The translations under genes were made by a program, and so were the position numbers. The notes under the pieces were generated by a model. It was given only the letters and a program-made list of their open reading frames with translations, ran no database searches and was not told the DNA's origin. 64,000 bases of DNA, from NCBI RefSeq assembly GCF_012223425.1, contig NZ_CP038799.1:3828249-3892248 (forward strand), written 5' to 3'. Below are positions 16,986 to 25,598 of the stretch, one piece after another; position 1 is the first letter of the stretch, and every line of letters begins with the position of its first letter. Source of the DNA: Mycolicibacterium frederiksbergense (GTDB taxonomy: Bacteria > Actinomycetota > Actinomycetes > Mycobacteriales > Mycobacteriaceae).

Positions 16986-18350
16986 TCAGTGCCGGACGGT
17001 GCCGCGGATATGGCGGAACGGTTCCTCCGGATCCCAGTTCGTATAGGTGTAGCGCTGTTCGGGCCGGTCGGCACCACCGAGCAGGAATGCGCGGTGGTAG
17101 CGGCCGCGACGCGCAATCGAGGCCAGCCAGGTGGACACGGTGCTGACCCGGTTCTTCACGCCGGTGAGGAAGGCGATGTGGATCAGACCCCACGCCAGCC
17201 ATCCCAGGGAGCCGGCCACCCGCAGCGGCCCGACCTGAAGCAGCGCGTTGCGGTGGCTGATGTAAGCCGCCGAGCCCAGGTCGCGGTAGCGGTACGGACG
17301 GCGTGGCCGCCCCGAGAGGTCGCGGCGCACGCACGCGGCCGCATACAGGCCGCCCTGCATGGCGTTCTCCGCGACGCCGGGCAGCTTGTCCCGGCCCGCG
17401 AGGTCGCCGATGACGAAGATCTCGGGGTGCCCGGTGACGGTCAGGTCCGGTCCGACCTGGACGCGGCCGGCGCGGTCGGTCGTCGCGCCCAGCGTCGATG
17501 CCACGTGGCGGGCGAAGGGCACCGCCTCGACGCCGGCGGTCCACAGCGCGGTGCGGGTGGCGAAATCTCTCGCAGGGCCACCGTCTTTCGGGGTGACGGT
17601 CACCTCGTCGCGGCGCACATCGGTGACGTGCACACCGAAGTGCATCTCGACGCCCAGTTCGCGAAGGGTGTCAGTGGCCTTCTGTGCCAGTTTCGGCGCG
17701 AAACTCTTCAGTACGCGTTGGCCGCCGTCGAAGAGCAGCACGCGGGCTTCCTGAGGCTGGATGCTGTGGAACTCGTTGGCCAGGGTCCGGGTGGCCATCT
17801 CGCGGATCTGGCCGGCCAGTTCCACCCCGGTCGGCCCGCCGCCGGCAACTGCGAACGTCAGCCAGCTGGTGCGCTCGGGTCCAGGCGGCAGCGATTCGGC
17901 GATCTCGAATGCGGTGAGCACCCGTTGTCTGATCTCGAGCGCGTCGTCAAGGGTCTTCATCCCGGGCGCCCACTGGGCGAAGTGCTCGTTGCCGAAGTAG
18001 GACTGCCGCATTCCGGCGGCCAGAACCAACACGTCGTACTCGATGGTGAATGCCGTCTCATCGGGGCGCAGCGCGGTGACGGTGTGGGCGTCAGGGTCCA
18101 GTTCCACCGCCTCACCCAACAGTGTCCGGATGTTGGGGCGGCGTGCGAACTCCTCCCGCAACGGTCGGCTGATGTGCCCGATGCTGAGTTTCCCGGTGGC
18201 GCACTGATAGAGCAGTGGCTGGAACAGATGGCTGGCGGAGCGATCGAGGATGGTGACATCGACGTCGGTCCGGGCCAGCCGTCGGGCGCAGAACAGCCCG
18301 CCGAACCCGCCGCCGATGATCAGTACCTTGGGTCGTTGTCGGGTCATCAT
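16986..18350 (-). CDS. ndh: Type II NADH dehydrogenase (NDH-2-like)
   Basis: The protein has two Rossmann motifs: KVLIIGGGFGGLFCARRLAR (FAD) at the N-terminus and FAVAGGGPTGVELAGQIREM (NADH). It also has the flavin site FVIGDLAGRD and GVAENAMQGGLYAA. A C-terminal amphipathic/hydrophobic region (GSLGWLAWGLIHIAFLTGVK) anchors it to the inner membrane face. It passes electrons from NADH to menaquinone without proton pumping. I set the start at ATG 18350 (MMTRQRPK); an upstream frame to 18398 lacks family similarity. It may be a second ndh-like copy; the symbol is given at family level. Confidence 0.85.
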   Translation of the reverse strand: MMTRQRPKVLIIGGGFGGLFCARRLARTDVDVTILDRSASHLFQPLLYQCATGKLSIGHISRPLREEFARRPNIRTLLGEAVELDPDAHTVTALRPDETAFTIEYDVLVLAAGMRQSYFGNEHFAQWAPGMKTLDDALEIRQRVLTAFEIAESLPPGPERTSWLTFAVAGGGPTGVELAGQIREMATRTLANEFHSIQPQEARVLLFDGGQRVLKSFAPKLAQKATDTLRELGVEMHFGVHVTDVRRDEVTVTPKDGGPARDFATRTALWTAGVEAVPFARHVASTLGATTDRAGRVQVGPDLTVTGHPEIFVIGDLAGRDKLPGVAENAMQGGLYAAACVRRDLSGRPRRPYRYRDLGSAAYISHRNALLQVGPLRVAGSLGWLAWGLIHIAFLTGVKNRVSTVSTWLASIARRGRYHRAFLLGGADRPEQRYTYTNWDPEEPFRHIRGTVRH

Positions 18351-18416
18351 CGGATGGTTATGCCCCGTGACGGCGCGTCTCATACGTGCGGTCGCCACGA
18401 TGCCGGAGCCGACGCA

Positions 18417-19391
18417 TCAGCTGCCAGGGATGTTCTGGTGCGGCCACATTCTCTCGATCTCGGCGTTGAACTCCGCGCCCAGCAGCACCGCAAAGGCCGT
18501 GATGTAGAGCCATAGGACAACCGCGATCGGCACCGCGAGTTGGCCGAAGACGGCGTCGTTCTGCACGGTCAGAGCCAGATATCCGCGAAGGGCGGCGGAC
18601 GCCATCAGCCACAGCGCCATCGCCAGCACAGCGCCGGGAAGGTCGCGGCGCCAGGGTGTCCGCCAGGGGACGCCGACGTGATAAATGGTTGCCAGACCGG
18701 CCAGGGCCAGCAGCGCCACCGCGGGCCAGAACAGTGCATTGAGCATCCGCAGTGTGGTGTCGGCGGCGGTGTCCGGCATCAGCCATCTCACCAGGTCGGG
18801 CCCCAGAACCAGCGGCGGCAGCACGGCGACCGCGCCGAGCAGCGCACCGACGGTCAGGCACAAAGCCAGCAGTCGCCGTCGCCAGGCGGGGCGCGGCGCC
18901 AACCCGTAAGCGATCGTCATCGTCTCCAGGTATCGGTTCACCGCGCGGGAGCCGGTCCACACGCTCACGACGACACCGAGGGAAACCACGCCGCCGTGTG
19001 TGCCGGCGAGCACGGCGTCCACTGACTGTTCGTATGAGTCGTACGTGCGATCAGACAAGAAAGAGCCGGGGATGCCGAGCACCAGTGTGCGTAACTCTGC
19101 GGTTCCCTCGGGACCGAGCGCGGCGGCGACGAATCCCAGCGATCCGATGATCGCCAACAGAAGTGCCGGCAACGAGATCAAGGTGAACAACGCCGCCTCG
19201 GCCGCCAACCCGGGAACCCGATCCGCAAGGGAGTTACGTCCGGTGCGGACGATCAGCGTGCAGGCCTGCCGTGCCGGGCGGGGCAGCCGGGCGAAGCGCG
19301 CCATGCCGCGCTGTCGCAGCGCGCCACGGGCGGCGAGAACGCGTTCCTGCAGGCGCGACCACCGATCCTGCCAAGCGCTCGGCGGTGCCAT
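18417..19391 (-). CDS. YihY/BrkB-family membrane protein
   Basis: From ATG 19391 (MAPPSAWQDRWSRLQ) the protein has about 324 residues. It has a cytoplasmic N-terminus and roughly six membrane spans, for example EAALFTLISLPALLLAIIGS, LLALCLTVGALLGAVAVLPP and VPIAVVLWLYITAFAVLLGA. The family signature LYITAFAVLLGAEFNAEIER is near the C-terminus. The function of YihY/BrkB proteins is not settled; older claims of RNase activity (RNase BN) are not supported. The frame stays open upstream to 19601, but that extension is Arg/Cys/Pro-rich and non-family. It is divergent from the small gene at 19451. Confidence 0.8.
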   Translation of the reverse strand: MAPPSAWQDRWSRLQERVLAARGALRQRGMARFARLPRPARQACTLIVRTGRNSLADRVPGLAAEAALFTLISLPALLLAIIGSLGFVAAALGPEGTAELRTLVLGIPGSFLSDRTYDSYEQSVDAVLAGTHGGVVSLGVVVSVWTGSRAVNRYLETMTIAYGLAPRPAWRRRLLALCLTVGALLGAVAVLPPLVLGPDLVRWLMPDTAADTTLRMLNALFWPAVALLALAGLATIYHVGVPWRTPWRRDLPGAVLAMALWLMASAALRGYLALTVQNDAVFGQLAVPIAVVLWLYITAFAVLLGAEFNAEIERMWPHQNIPGS

Positions 19392-19450
19392 CGCGCCGAG
19401 TCTAAGGGGATCCTCAGCGTGGTTGGCGCCCGCAGGCCCGGGGTGCCACG

Positions 19451-19714
19451 ATGACCACGATGGCCGACAACAGCACCGACGAATCCGCGAACATCGCACA
19501 GGCGAGGCTGCTGCTCGGGGCGCTCTGGGAACAGGTCGAGGACACCTCGCGCAAGATCGAGGACGAAGAGGCCCGGGTCGCGCGCAGGCCCACGGGCGCA
19601 CCTGCCCGTCCGCACCGCGTGAACACCGTGCAATTGCGTAAGGAGTTGTATCAGTTGCACGGCATGATCGACGGGATCAACCGCAGATTCCCGCAGATCG
19701 CCACGGGCGTGTGA
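19451..19714 (+). CDS. Conserved small hypothetical protein, 87 residues
   Basis: A small, highly charged helical protein. Its main helix includes ARLLLGALWEQVEDTSRKIE, followed by a basic Pro-containing linker and a second helix LRKELYQLHGMIDGINRRFP. The paired amphipathic helices suggest a coiled-coil adaptor. No catalytic motif is seen and I do not recognise a named family. Its stop is separated by 45 bp from the probable start of the lipoprotein gene downstream. Confidence 0.6.
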   Translation: MTTMADNSTDESANIAQARLLLGALWEQVEDTSRKIEDEEARVARRPTGAPARPHRVNTVQLRKELYQLHGMIDGINRRFPQIATGV

Positions 19715-19758
19715 CCATTGGCGTCGGGAGTCCCGGCGGGGTACGAGGGGGATCGGCT

Positions 19759-19983
19759 GTGCGGACATTTCCGATGGCTCTGATGGGGTCGTTCATCCTG
19801 TTGTCCACGGCCGGCTGCGCCGATGAGAACTTCACCCGTGACGTGGAAGCCCGATGGTGTGAACTGGTCGGCGTCGACTGCGCGCCACCGCCTCCGCTTC
19901 AGCCGCCCCTGCTGAACCCGCCCGCCGGCGGCGATAGCCCGGCCGGGCCGGGTTATCTGCTCCCCGGTGCTGAAGGTCGATAG
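19759..19983 (+). CDS. Small putative lipoprotein
   Basis: The chosen start is GTG 19759, seven bases after GAGGGGG, giving 74 residues. An upstream frame to 19711 overlaps the previous gene and has no ribosome binding site. The leader MRTFPMALMGSFILLSTAGC is a signal peptide with lipobox STAGC, so it is probably acylated at Cys20. The short mature part has two further cysteines (RWCELVGVDC) and a Pro-rich tail. Function unknown. Confidence 0.6.
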   Translation: MRTFPMALMGSFILLSTAGCADENFTRDVEARWCELVGVDCAPPPPLQPPLLNPPAGGDSPAGPGYLLPGAEGR

Positions 19984-20141
19984 CGATCAATAGGTCTGTT
20001 GCCGAACGTATTTCGTTCTGTCATCGGATGCACAGCGGGCGCCTAACCTCGCCACAGTGGCGACCCAACCGGCGGCCATAGCGTCATTGTCGTGTGGCGG
20101 TGAGGTGCCGCGTGAACACACAGGAATGAATGGAGTCGACC

Positions 20142-20456
20142 ATGTCGCTCGCTCGTCGGACTGCTGTGCCTGTCCTTGCCGGCGGTATCGCCCTTGCCGG
20201 CCTGCTCGGGGTCGGCCTCGGGACCGCCACCGCTGACCCCGGCCGCCCCTGCGGGCAGCCGAACGCCCAGGCGTGCGCTCCCGGCCCGCAGAACAACAAC
20301 GGCCCGCAGAACAACAACTGGCAGGGCCGAAACATCGACCAGGCCCGCAACGACCACCAGCCGTTCATGCACAACGGCCAGCGGGTGGAGCCGATGCGCG
20401 CGGGCAACGGGGACGGCTGGGGATTCTGGTTCCTCGGCCAGTGGATTCGTCTCTGA
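20142..20456 (+). CDS. Small secreted Asn/Gln-rich protein
   Basis: The start at ATG 20142 is preceded at six bases by GGAG; an alternative ATG at 20130 is less well placed. The product has a clear signal peptide (VLAGGIALAGLLGVGLGTAT then ADPG cleavage). The mature part is short and contains two cysteines, a tandem GPQNNN repeat and a C-terminus ending GFWFLGQWIRL. It resembles small secreted mycobacterial proteins of unknown function. It stands alone with about 160 bp of upstream DNA. Confidence 0.65.
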   Translation: MSLARRTAVPVLAGGIALAGLLGVGLGTATADPGRPCGQPNAQACAPGPQNNNGPQNNNWQGRNIDQARNDHQPFMHNGQRVEPMRAGNGDGWGFWFLGQWIRL

Positions 20457-20505
20457 GGCGGCGCGTCACGGACCGATCAGGCGCTCGGCGGGGGATGATG
20501 CGGGT

Positions 20506-21258
20506 GTGGTTGCTGATGCAAATGTGATCAATGTGAACTCTCCGGTCGAGCCTGCGGACCCGCAATCGGACGCCCCGACCGCTGCTGAGGCCGCGGGCCC
20601 TGCTCCCGAGCGGCCCGCAGCCCAGCAGCGTGCGTGGTCGATGCCCAAGGCCCCGGTGAACCGCCGGCAGGTCGACGAGTTCGGGCGCGCCGCCGCCAAG
20701 GCCTCGGTCGGGGCCGCATCGGCCGTCACCAAGGCTGTCGCAGATCTCGCGCGCTACGTCGCCCGCGGCACCGCTCAAATCTGGCGTGCCATCGGATCGG
20801 TGCCCGCCACCCTGCGGTTGTTGGGCGTCCTGGCCGTCCTCATGCTGCTGGGCATCGTCGGGTCGATCGCCGCGGCAGGCACGCTCGCGATGATCTGCAG
20901 CGTCGTGGTGGTTCCGGTCTGTGCGATCACTCTCGGCGCCGTCGGGCACCGCTGGTTCAGCCGAAGCCCCGCCGCGCCTGCGGCACTCGAGTCCGACCTG
21001 TCGCGCTCGGTTGTCTACGTGGATCGGAAGCTGACGCTCGCGCTCAACTCGCTGGGCTCCGAACGGCACCAGCAGGCGGTCATCGCACTCTTTCAGGCGA
21101 AGACGGCCGTCGAACTCGCGTTGGGCACCGAACAGGACGAGGCCGACCGCGACGATGCGCCCGTCCCGGTCGACGCCTACCGCCTGCGGCCCCGTATCCA
21201 GGCCGGGCCCGGTGCGAAAACGGCCATGTCAGAGAGCAATTCCCTGGCGGCCTCGTGA
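20506..21258 (+). CDS. Membrane protein of unknown function
   Basis: The most likely start is GTG 20506, behind a G-rich stretch; GTG 20527 is possible. The product, about 250 residues, has an acidic Pro/Ala N-terminus, a helical region (EFGRAAAKASVGAASAVTKA) and a hydrophobic hairpin (LRLLGVLAVLMLLGIVGSIA, then LAMICSVVVVPVCAITLGAV). A soluble C-terminal region with SERHQQAVIALFQAKTAVEL follows. The stop overlaps the next gene's GTG by four bases, so the two are co-translated. I do not recognise the family. Confidence 0.55.
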   Translation: MVADANVINVNSPVEPADPQSDAPTAAEAAGPAPERPAAQQRAWSMPKAPVNRRQVDEFGRAAAKASVGAASAVTKAVADLARYVARGTAQIWRAIGSVPATLRLLGVLAVLMLLGIVGSIAAAGTLAMICSVVVVPVCAITLGAVGHRWFSRSPAAPAALESDLSRSVVYVDRKLTLALNSLGSERHQQAVIALFQAKTAVELALGTEQDEADRDDAPVPVDAYRLRPRIQAGPGAKTAMSESNSLAAS

Positions 21259-21644
21259 GTGCGCAGCCGATCACCGGGCAGGTCGCACTGATCGAGGACG
21301 ACTACACGCTCGTCATCAACCGAGGGGCAGAATCCGGCCTTGCCGTAGGCATGATCTTCGCCGTCCACTCCGGTGCTGGTCAGGTGATCACCGATCCCGA
21401 ATCGGGCAGGGAGCTCGGCAGACTCGGCAGGGAGAAACTCCGGGTACGGGTGTTCGACGTGCAGCCGTTGTTCGCCCGCGCGCACACCTTCGTCGACACC
21501 GCAGACTTCCAGGGTCTGCTCGAGCTCCCGTTCTTCGCATCACCGCACGAGGATGTCGTCACCGTCGATGTCGGGGACCGGGTGGAGCTCGTCGGTGGGC
21601 AGCGCAACGCAGACCAGATCACCGGGACGGATAGCGCTCTGTAA
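21255..21644 (+). CDS. Small beta-rich protein, FlgT-C-like fold
   Basis: The 129-residue product starts at GTG 21255 within the stop of the preceding gene (GTGA). It opens SAQPITGQVALIEDDYTLVI and contains NRGAESGLAVGMIFAVHSG and a tail DVGDRVELVGGQRNADQ. The pattern of a strand pair followed by GxxxGxxVGMxFxV resembles the FlgT C-terminal-type barrel found in many non-flagellar proteins. This is a fold-level resemblance. The coupling suggests it works with the membrane protein at 20506. Confidence 0.55.
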   Translation: MSAQPITGQVALIEDDYTLVINRGAESGLAVGMIFAVHSGAGQVITDPESGRELGRLGREKLRVRVFDVQPLFARAHTFVDTADFQGLLELPFFASPHEDVVTVDVGDRVELVGGQRNADQITGTDSAL

Positions 21645-21708
21645 CGCTTCGCCACCGAGACCACACTCCCTGTGCGTAACCGTTCAACGGATCGCAAGGG
21701 AGTCAGAC

Positions 21709-22215
21709 ATGACCGTCACGCAGGACGCACGATTCATCCGCGCCGAGTCGGCCCTCGCCGATATCGGCGGCAACGCCGCACGGTACGGACTGGTGGTCGT
21801 GCTGGGCTGGATCGGTGCGCTGAAATTCACCTCGTATGAGGCCTACGGCATCGAACCGTTGGTCGCCAACAGCCCGTTGATGAGCTGGGTGTACGACATC
21901 TTCTCGGTGACCGCTTTCTCATCGATGCTCGGTGTTCTGGAACTGGCGACCGCCGCGTTGCTCGCGGTCAAGCCCTGGCTGCCGCGGCTTTCGGCGCTCG
22001 GCAGCGTGGTGGCAATCGGCCTGTTCGCCGCGACCTTGAGCTTCCTGTTCACCACACCGGGTGTCGGGGAGGCCTCCGCGGGAGGATTCCCGGTGCTGTC
22101 GTCGACAGGTCAGTTCCTGATCAAAGATGTTGCTCTGATCGGCATCTCGTTGTGGACCCTGGCCGATGCGCTGGCCGCGGCACGTCGGCGAACCGGGCAC
22201 GCAGGCCTGCGTTGA
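21709..22215 (+). CDS. DUF417 (YkgB/RclC) family membrane protein
   Basis: The 168-residue product starts at ATG 21709, with AAGGGAG seven bases upstream. The family sequence includes YGLVVVLGWIGALKFTSYEA, YGIEPLVANSPLMSWVYDIF and LSFLFTTPGVGEASAGGFPV, then STGQFLIKDVALIGIS. About four membrane spans are visible. In E. coli, RclC belongs to a reactive-chlorine response; a stress role here is inference, but the gene is followed at once by an ECF sigma/anti-sigma pair. Confidence 0.8.
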   Translation: MTVTQDARFIRAESALADIGGNAARYGLVVVLGWIGALKFTSYEAYGIEPLVANSPLMSWVYDIFSVTAFSSMLGVLELATAALLAVKPWLPRLSALGSVVAIGLFAATLSFLFTTPGVGEASAGGFPVLSSTGQFLIKDVALIGISLWTLADALAAARRRTGHAGLR

Positions 22216-22234
22216 GTCCTACGATGGTGCCGAG

Positions 22235-22870
22235 ATGACAGTGTCGGCACCAGGCGAGGCCGCCCTCGTCGACGCGTTACGTCGCGGCGACGAGGCGGCT
22301 TTCGCCGCGCTGGTGGAGCGGCACACGCCGTCGATGCTGCGGGTCGCCGCCGGGTATGTGCCCAATCATGAGATCGCCGAAGAGGTCGTGCAGGAGACCT
22401 GGATCGCGCTGCTCAAGGGCCTCGACCGATTCGAGGGCCGATCATCCTTGCGCACATGGCTGTTCACCGTCATGGTGAACATCGCGAAGACGCGTGGCGG
22501 GCGGGAGCGCCGGGATGCCGAGGTGCAGGTGCTGGCGTTCACCGGGGGCACGGTCGATCCTGCTCGGTTCCGTGCGGCGGGCCAGGAGTGGGCCGGGCAC
22601 TGGAAGGAGCACCGGGCGCCGGTGCCCTTTCCGGACACCCCGGAGGACACGGTCCTACGCGAGGAGCTGATTGCGGTGACCCGCCGCGAATTGGACAAAC
22701 TTCCTGTGCGGCAACGAGAAGTGGTGACCATGCGCGATGTGCTGGGGATGGAGTCCGCGGAGGTGAGTGCGCTGTTGGAGATCAGCGCCGCCAACCAGCG
22801 CGTGTTGTTGCATCGTGGTCGCGCCGCGGTTCGGCAGGCGCTCGAAGACTATCTGAAGGAGTCGGCGTGA
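22235..22870 (+). CDS. ECF RNA polymerase sigma factor
   Basis: The 211-residue sigma-70 ECF protein starts at ATG 22235. Region 2 is visible as DEAAFAALVERHTPSMLRVA, EIAEEVVQETWIALLKGLDR and EGRSSLRTWLFTVMVNIAK. Region 4 reads LPVRQREVVTMRDVLGMESA then EVSALLEISAANQRVLLHRG. It overlaps by four bases with a zinc-finger anti-sigma gene, so the pair forms a classic extracytoplasmic-stress switch. It lies 20 bp after the DUF417 gene, which is likely in the same regulon. Confidence 0.92.
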   Translation: MTVSAPGEAALVDALRRGDEAAFAALVERHTPSMLRVAAGYVPNHEIAEEVVQETWIALLKGLDRFEGRSSLRTWLFTVMVNIAKTRGGRERRDAEVQVLAFTGGTVDPARFRAAGQEWAGHWKEHRAPVPFPDTPEDTVLREELIAVTRRELDKLPVRQREVVTMRDVLGMESAEVSALLEISAANQRVLLHRGRAAVRQALEDYLKESA

Positions 22871-23109
22871 GCGATACGGAACCGATGAACTGCAATGAGT
22901 TGGTCGAGCTGGTGACCGCCTACCTCGACGGTGCGCTGGACCTGGACACCAGGGCGCGTTTCGATGTCCACGTGGCCGGGTGCGACGGCTGCGAGCACTA
23001 TCTGCAGCAGCTGCGGACGACCGTGGACACGCTCGGCCAGGTACGCGGCGACGAACTCGACCCGGCGTTTCGGGATCGGCTGTTGACCGCATTCCGTGAC
23101 TGGCGATGA
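22867..23109 (+). CDS. Zinc-finger anti-sigma factor
   Basis: The 80-residue product starts at GTG 22867 (GTGA overlap with the sigma gene). It carries the ZAS motif with the zinc-binding HVAGCDGC (HxxxCxxC), preceded by MNCNELVELVTAYLDGALDL. It lacks a membrane span, so it is a soluble anti-sigma of the redox-responsive type. The partner is the sigma factor encoded just upstream. Confidence 0.85.
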   Translation: MSDTEPMNCNELVELVTAYLDGALDLDTRARFDVHVAGCDGCEHYLQQLRTTVDTLGQVRGDELDPAFRDRLLTAFRDWR

Positions 23110-23265
23110 CGCGCAGGTGAAATTAACGGGCGGCGGCATCACCGAGGGCGTTTGGTGCAACGGCCAGCGACGTCGCGGCTGTCAGAACAACTCGTGGCCA
23201 ACACCGGAGGCCCGATTGTCGCCGTCGGCGTGGCGGCGGGTTTAAGGTCCCGCGCAGAGCGGCGG

Positions 23266-24120
23266 TCAGCCATGCGTTCGATACGCGGTCGGGGTGACAC
23301 CGATGCGCTGTTTGAAGGTGGTGGCGAAGTGGCTCGGGGAGGAGAAGCCGAGGGTCGCGCTGATATCGGTGACGCTGTCCTGCGTCGCAGACAGCAGCAT
23401 CTTGGCCCGCTCGATGCGTTGCTCGATCAGGTACTGGTGCGGGGTGGTCCCGAATGCCGCCGAGAAGGCGGGCAGGAAATTGGTGGCGGTCATGCCCACA
23501 GTGGCGGCCAGCGCGTCGAGATCGATGCGGTTGTCCAGTTCCGAGTGCAGGTAGTCGATGACGATCTGCTGGTCACGTCGATCGAGACCACGACCGCGCT
23601 GCGGGCGGTGAGCAGGTCTTGGCTGGGCGGGGTAGTGATCAGCGATGTGAAGTTGGAGCGTCTGCGCCAATGACTGGCGAAACAACGTAGCTGCGGCTCC
23701 GTCTTGGTGGATTTGACCGGCGAGTCGCTCGACGAGTCGGTGCAGCAGTGTGTCTTGATAGCCCACTCGGGGCGTCAAGCCACGGTCGCCGAATACCGAT
23801 ACAGGCACGGTGATTTCACAGAATCCGACCATTGCGCCCTGAGCGAGGGCGGCGTAGCGGTGCTCGGCGGGGATGACCCATACATCGCCGACGCGGGGAA
23901 GTGCACGCCCTGATGGGCCGTTCTGAAACTCGATTTCCAGGGAGTTGAGATCACCGCGTCGGTGGATCACGAACACGTGATGGGGCTCTTGGAAGCACCA
24001 ATCGGTGGGAGTGCTCACCGCTTCGGCCACGAAGCGAAGGTCCAGGCCCTGCAGCTGAAGGCCTCGCGCGGCGACGACATCGCGCGCGCTGCGTTCGCGT
24101 TGTCCGTCCCATACCTGCAT
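23266..24120 (-). CDS. AraC-family transcriptional regulator
   Basis: This 284-residue regulator has an N-terminal cupin-like sensing domain (FQEPHHVFVIHRRGDLNSLE, GDVWVIPAEHRYAALAQGAM). Its C-terminal AraC/XylS DNA-binding domain contains LDALAATVGMTATNFLPAFS, FGTTPHQYLIEQRIERAKML and ISATLGFSSPSHFATTFKQR, then IGVTPTAYR. It is transcribed away from the SDR gene at 24225, which it probably controls. The inducer is unknown. Confidence 0.88.
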   Translation of the reverse strand: MQVWDGQRERSARDVVAARGLQLQGLDLRFVAEAVSTPTDWCFQEPHHVFVIHRRGDLNSLEIEFQNGPSGRALPRVGDVWVIPAEHRYAALAQGAMVGFCEITVPVSVFGDRGLTPRVGYQDTLLHRLVERLAGQIHQDGAAATLFRQSLAQTLQLHIADHYPAQPRPAHRPQRGRGLDRRDQQIVIDYLHSELDNRIDLDALAATVGMTATNFLPAFSAAFGTTPHQYLIEQRIERAKMLLSATQDSVTDISATLGFSSPSHFATTFKQRIGVTPTAYRTHG

Positions 24121-24224
24121 CCGGCCCCCTGCCGCGCGCTTTTTCGAAAGTCGCTGATTCTTCGAAGGTATCCAGCAATTGCGCCACGATATCGTGCCGA
24201 CCGCAAATCAAAAGAGGAGCGTCA

Positions 24225-24998
24225 ATGTCCGATAACACCATCACCAGCAAAAACATCCTCGTAGCCGGCGGGGCGAAGAATCTCGGTGGAATGATCTCTC
24301 GAGACGTTGCAGCACACGGCGCGCGAGCTGTGGCGGTGCATTACAACAGTGAATCCACTCGCGCGGCCGCCGAGGAAACTGCCGCCGCGATCGAAGAGGC
24401 CGGCGCCAGCGCACATCTGTTGCAAGCCGATCTGACCAGTGCCGCAGCGGTGAAGACGTTGTTTGCGGACGCTATCGGTGCGATGGGTTCGATCGACATC
24501 GCCATCAACACGACCGGGATGGTGATCAAGAAGCCCATCGCCGAGATCACCGAAGCGGATTACGACAAGATCTTCGCGATCAACGCCAAGACCGCACTGT
24601 TCTTCATCCAGCAGGCCGGCGCGCATCTGTCCGAGCGCGGGAAGCTGGTCACGCTGGTGACCTCGTTGCTGTCGGCCTACACCGGCCTGTATTCGATCTA
24701 CGCGGGATCCAAGGCGCCAGTGGAGCACTTCACCCGCGCGGCGGCCAAGGAGTTCGGGGCGAGGGGAATCTCGGTCACCGCGGTGGCACCCGGGCCGATG
24801 GAGACACCGTTCTTCTACGGCCAAGAGTCCAAGGAGTCCGCGGAGTACAACCAGAACGCCGCCGACCTGTCGAAGTTCACCGATACCGGGTTGACCGACC
24901 CGAAAGATATCGTGCCGCTGGTTCGTTTCCTGGTCAGCGATGGATGGTGGATCACCGGCCAGACCATTCTTGCCAACGGCGGCTACACCACCCGCTAG
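24225..24998 (+). CDS. Short-chain dehydrogenase/reductase
   Basis: This 257-residue SDR has the cofactor segment NILVAGGAKNLGGMISRDVA, in which the usual TGxxxGxG is altered to AGGAKNLGG. The INTTGMVIKKPIAEI segment, the catalytic Ser region LVTSLLSAYTGLYSIY and the Tyr-x3-Lys pair in YAGSKAPVEHF follow. The C-terminus has TGQTILANGGY. It is preceded by AGGAG and divergent from the AraC gene, which suggests AraC control. The substrate is not deducible. Confidence 0.87.
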   Translation: MSDNTITSKNILVAGGAKNLGGMISRDVAAHGARAVAVHYNSESTRAAAEETAAAIEEAGASAHLLQADLTSAAAVKTLFADAIGAMGSIDIAINTTGMVIKKPIAEITEADYDKIFAINAKTALFFIQQAGAHLSERGKLVTLVTSLLSAYTGLYSIYAGSKAPVEHFTRAAAKEFGARGISVTAVAPGPMETPFFYGQESKESAEYNQNAADLSKFTDTGLTDPKDIVPLVRFLVSDGWWITGQTILANGGYTTR

Positions 24999-25082
24999 CG
25001 ATGACCCCAGCACGTGTATTGCGACCGATGAAGCGGTGTGCCGGCCGGGTCGTGTGTCATCAGCATCACGAGGGGGATGGTG

Positions 25083-25550
25083 ATGATGGCGCGGCGCGGT
25101 AGTGACTCTTTGCGTGATCGAGGTGAGCGCGCCGAGGTCAGCGTGGTCGAGTTGTTCTTCGACCACGTCGTGCTGGTCGGCGGCATCATCGTGTGCGCCG
25201 TGGCCAACGCACTCGTCTTGGCCGACCCGGCCGCCGAAATGACGGTGCAGACCGTCGCAGTCCTGGTCGGCGGGCCCGCGATCTACCTGCTGGGCAGTCT
25301 GACCTACCACCACGTTGTCTACCAGCGGATCGCGTACAGCCATGTCGGCGGCCTGGTGGCCCTCGCGGCACTCGCCGTCCTCGCGCCGCTTACCGACCGC
25401 TTGATGATCGCCGGCCTGACCCTGGCCGTTCTTGCCACCGTTGCCGTGGCGCAGACGCTGATGCGACGCCATCACCGCAGTCCCACCGATTCGGGCACCC
25501 GAAAGCAGTCACCAGGGGCCGGTACGACCCTCTACCGCCCTCACACCTGA
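25083..25550 (+). CDS. Truncated LtrA-like membrane protein (internal deletion)
   Basis: The start at ATG 25083 follows AGGGGG by six bases. The N-terminus, with AEVSVVELFFD, matches the first membrane entry of low-temperature-requirement A (LtrA) proteins. Directly after it comes HVVLVGGIIVCAVANALVLA then GGPAIYLLGSLTYHHVVYQR, which resembles the last spans of LtrA rather than its second. The protein has about 155 residues against roughly 380-400 for LtrA. It thus looks as if the central spans were lost while the frame was kept. It may be a stable short paralogue rather than a pseudogene. Confidence 0.55.
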   Translation: MMARRGSDSLRDRGERAEVSVVELFFDHVVLVGGIIVCAVANALVLADPAAEMTVQTVAVLVGGPAIYLLGSLTYHHVVYQRIAYSHVGGLVALAALAVLAPLTDRLMIAGLTLAVLATVAVAQTLMRRHHRSPTDSGTRKQSPGAGTTLYRPHT

Positions 25551-25598
25551 GCATCAGGTCCGACGTGCACCCACCGAGGCCGCCGAACAGGAGAAATC

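Noticed and set aside
20280-20325. Repeat array (CRISPR-like)
   Set aside because: It is only a coding GPQNNN repeat in two copies within a secreted protein.
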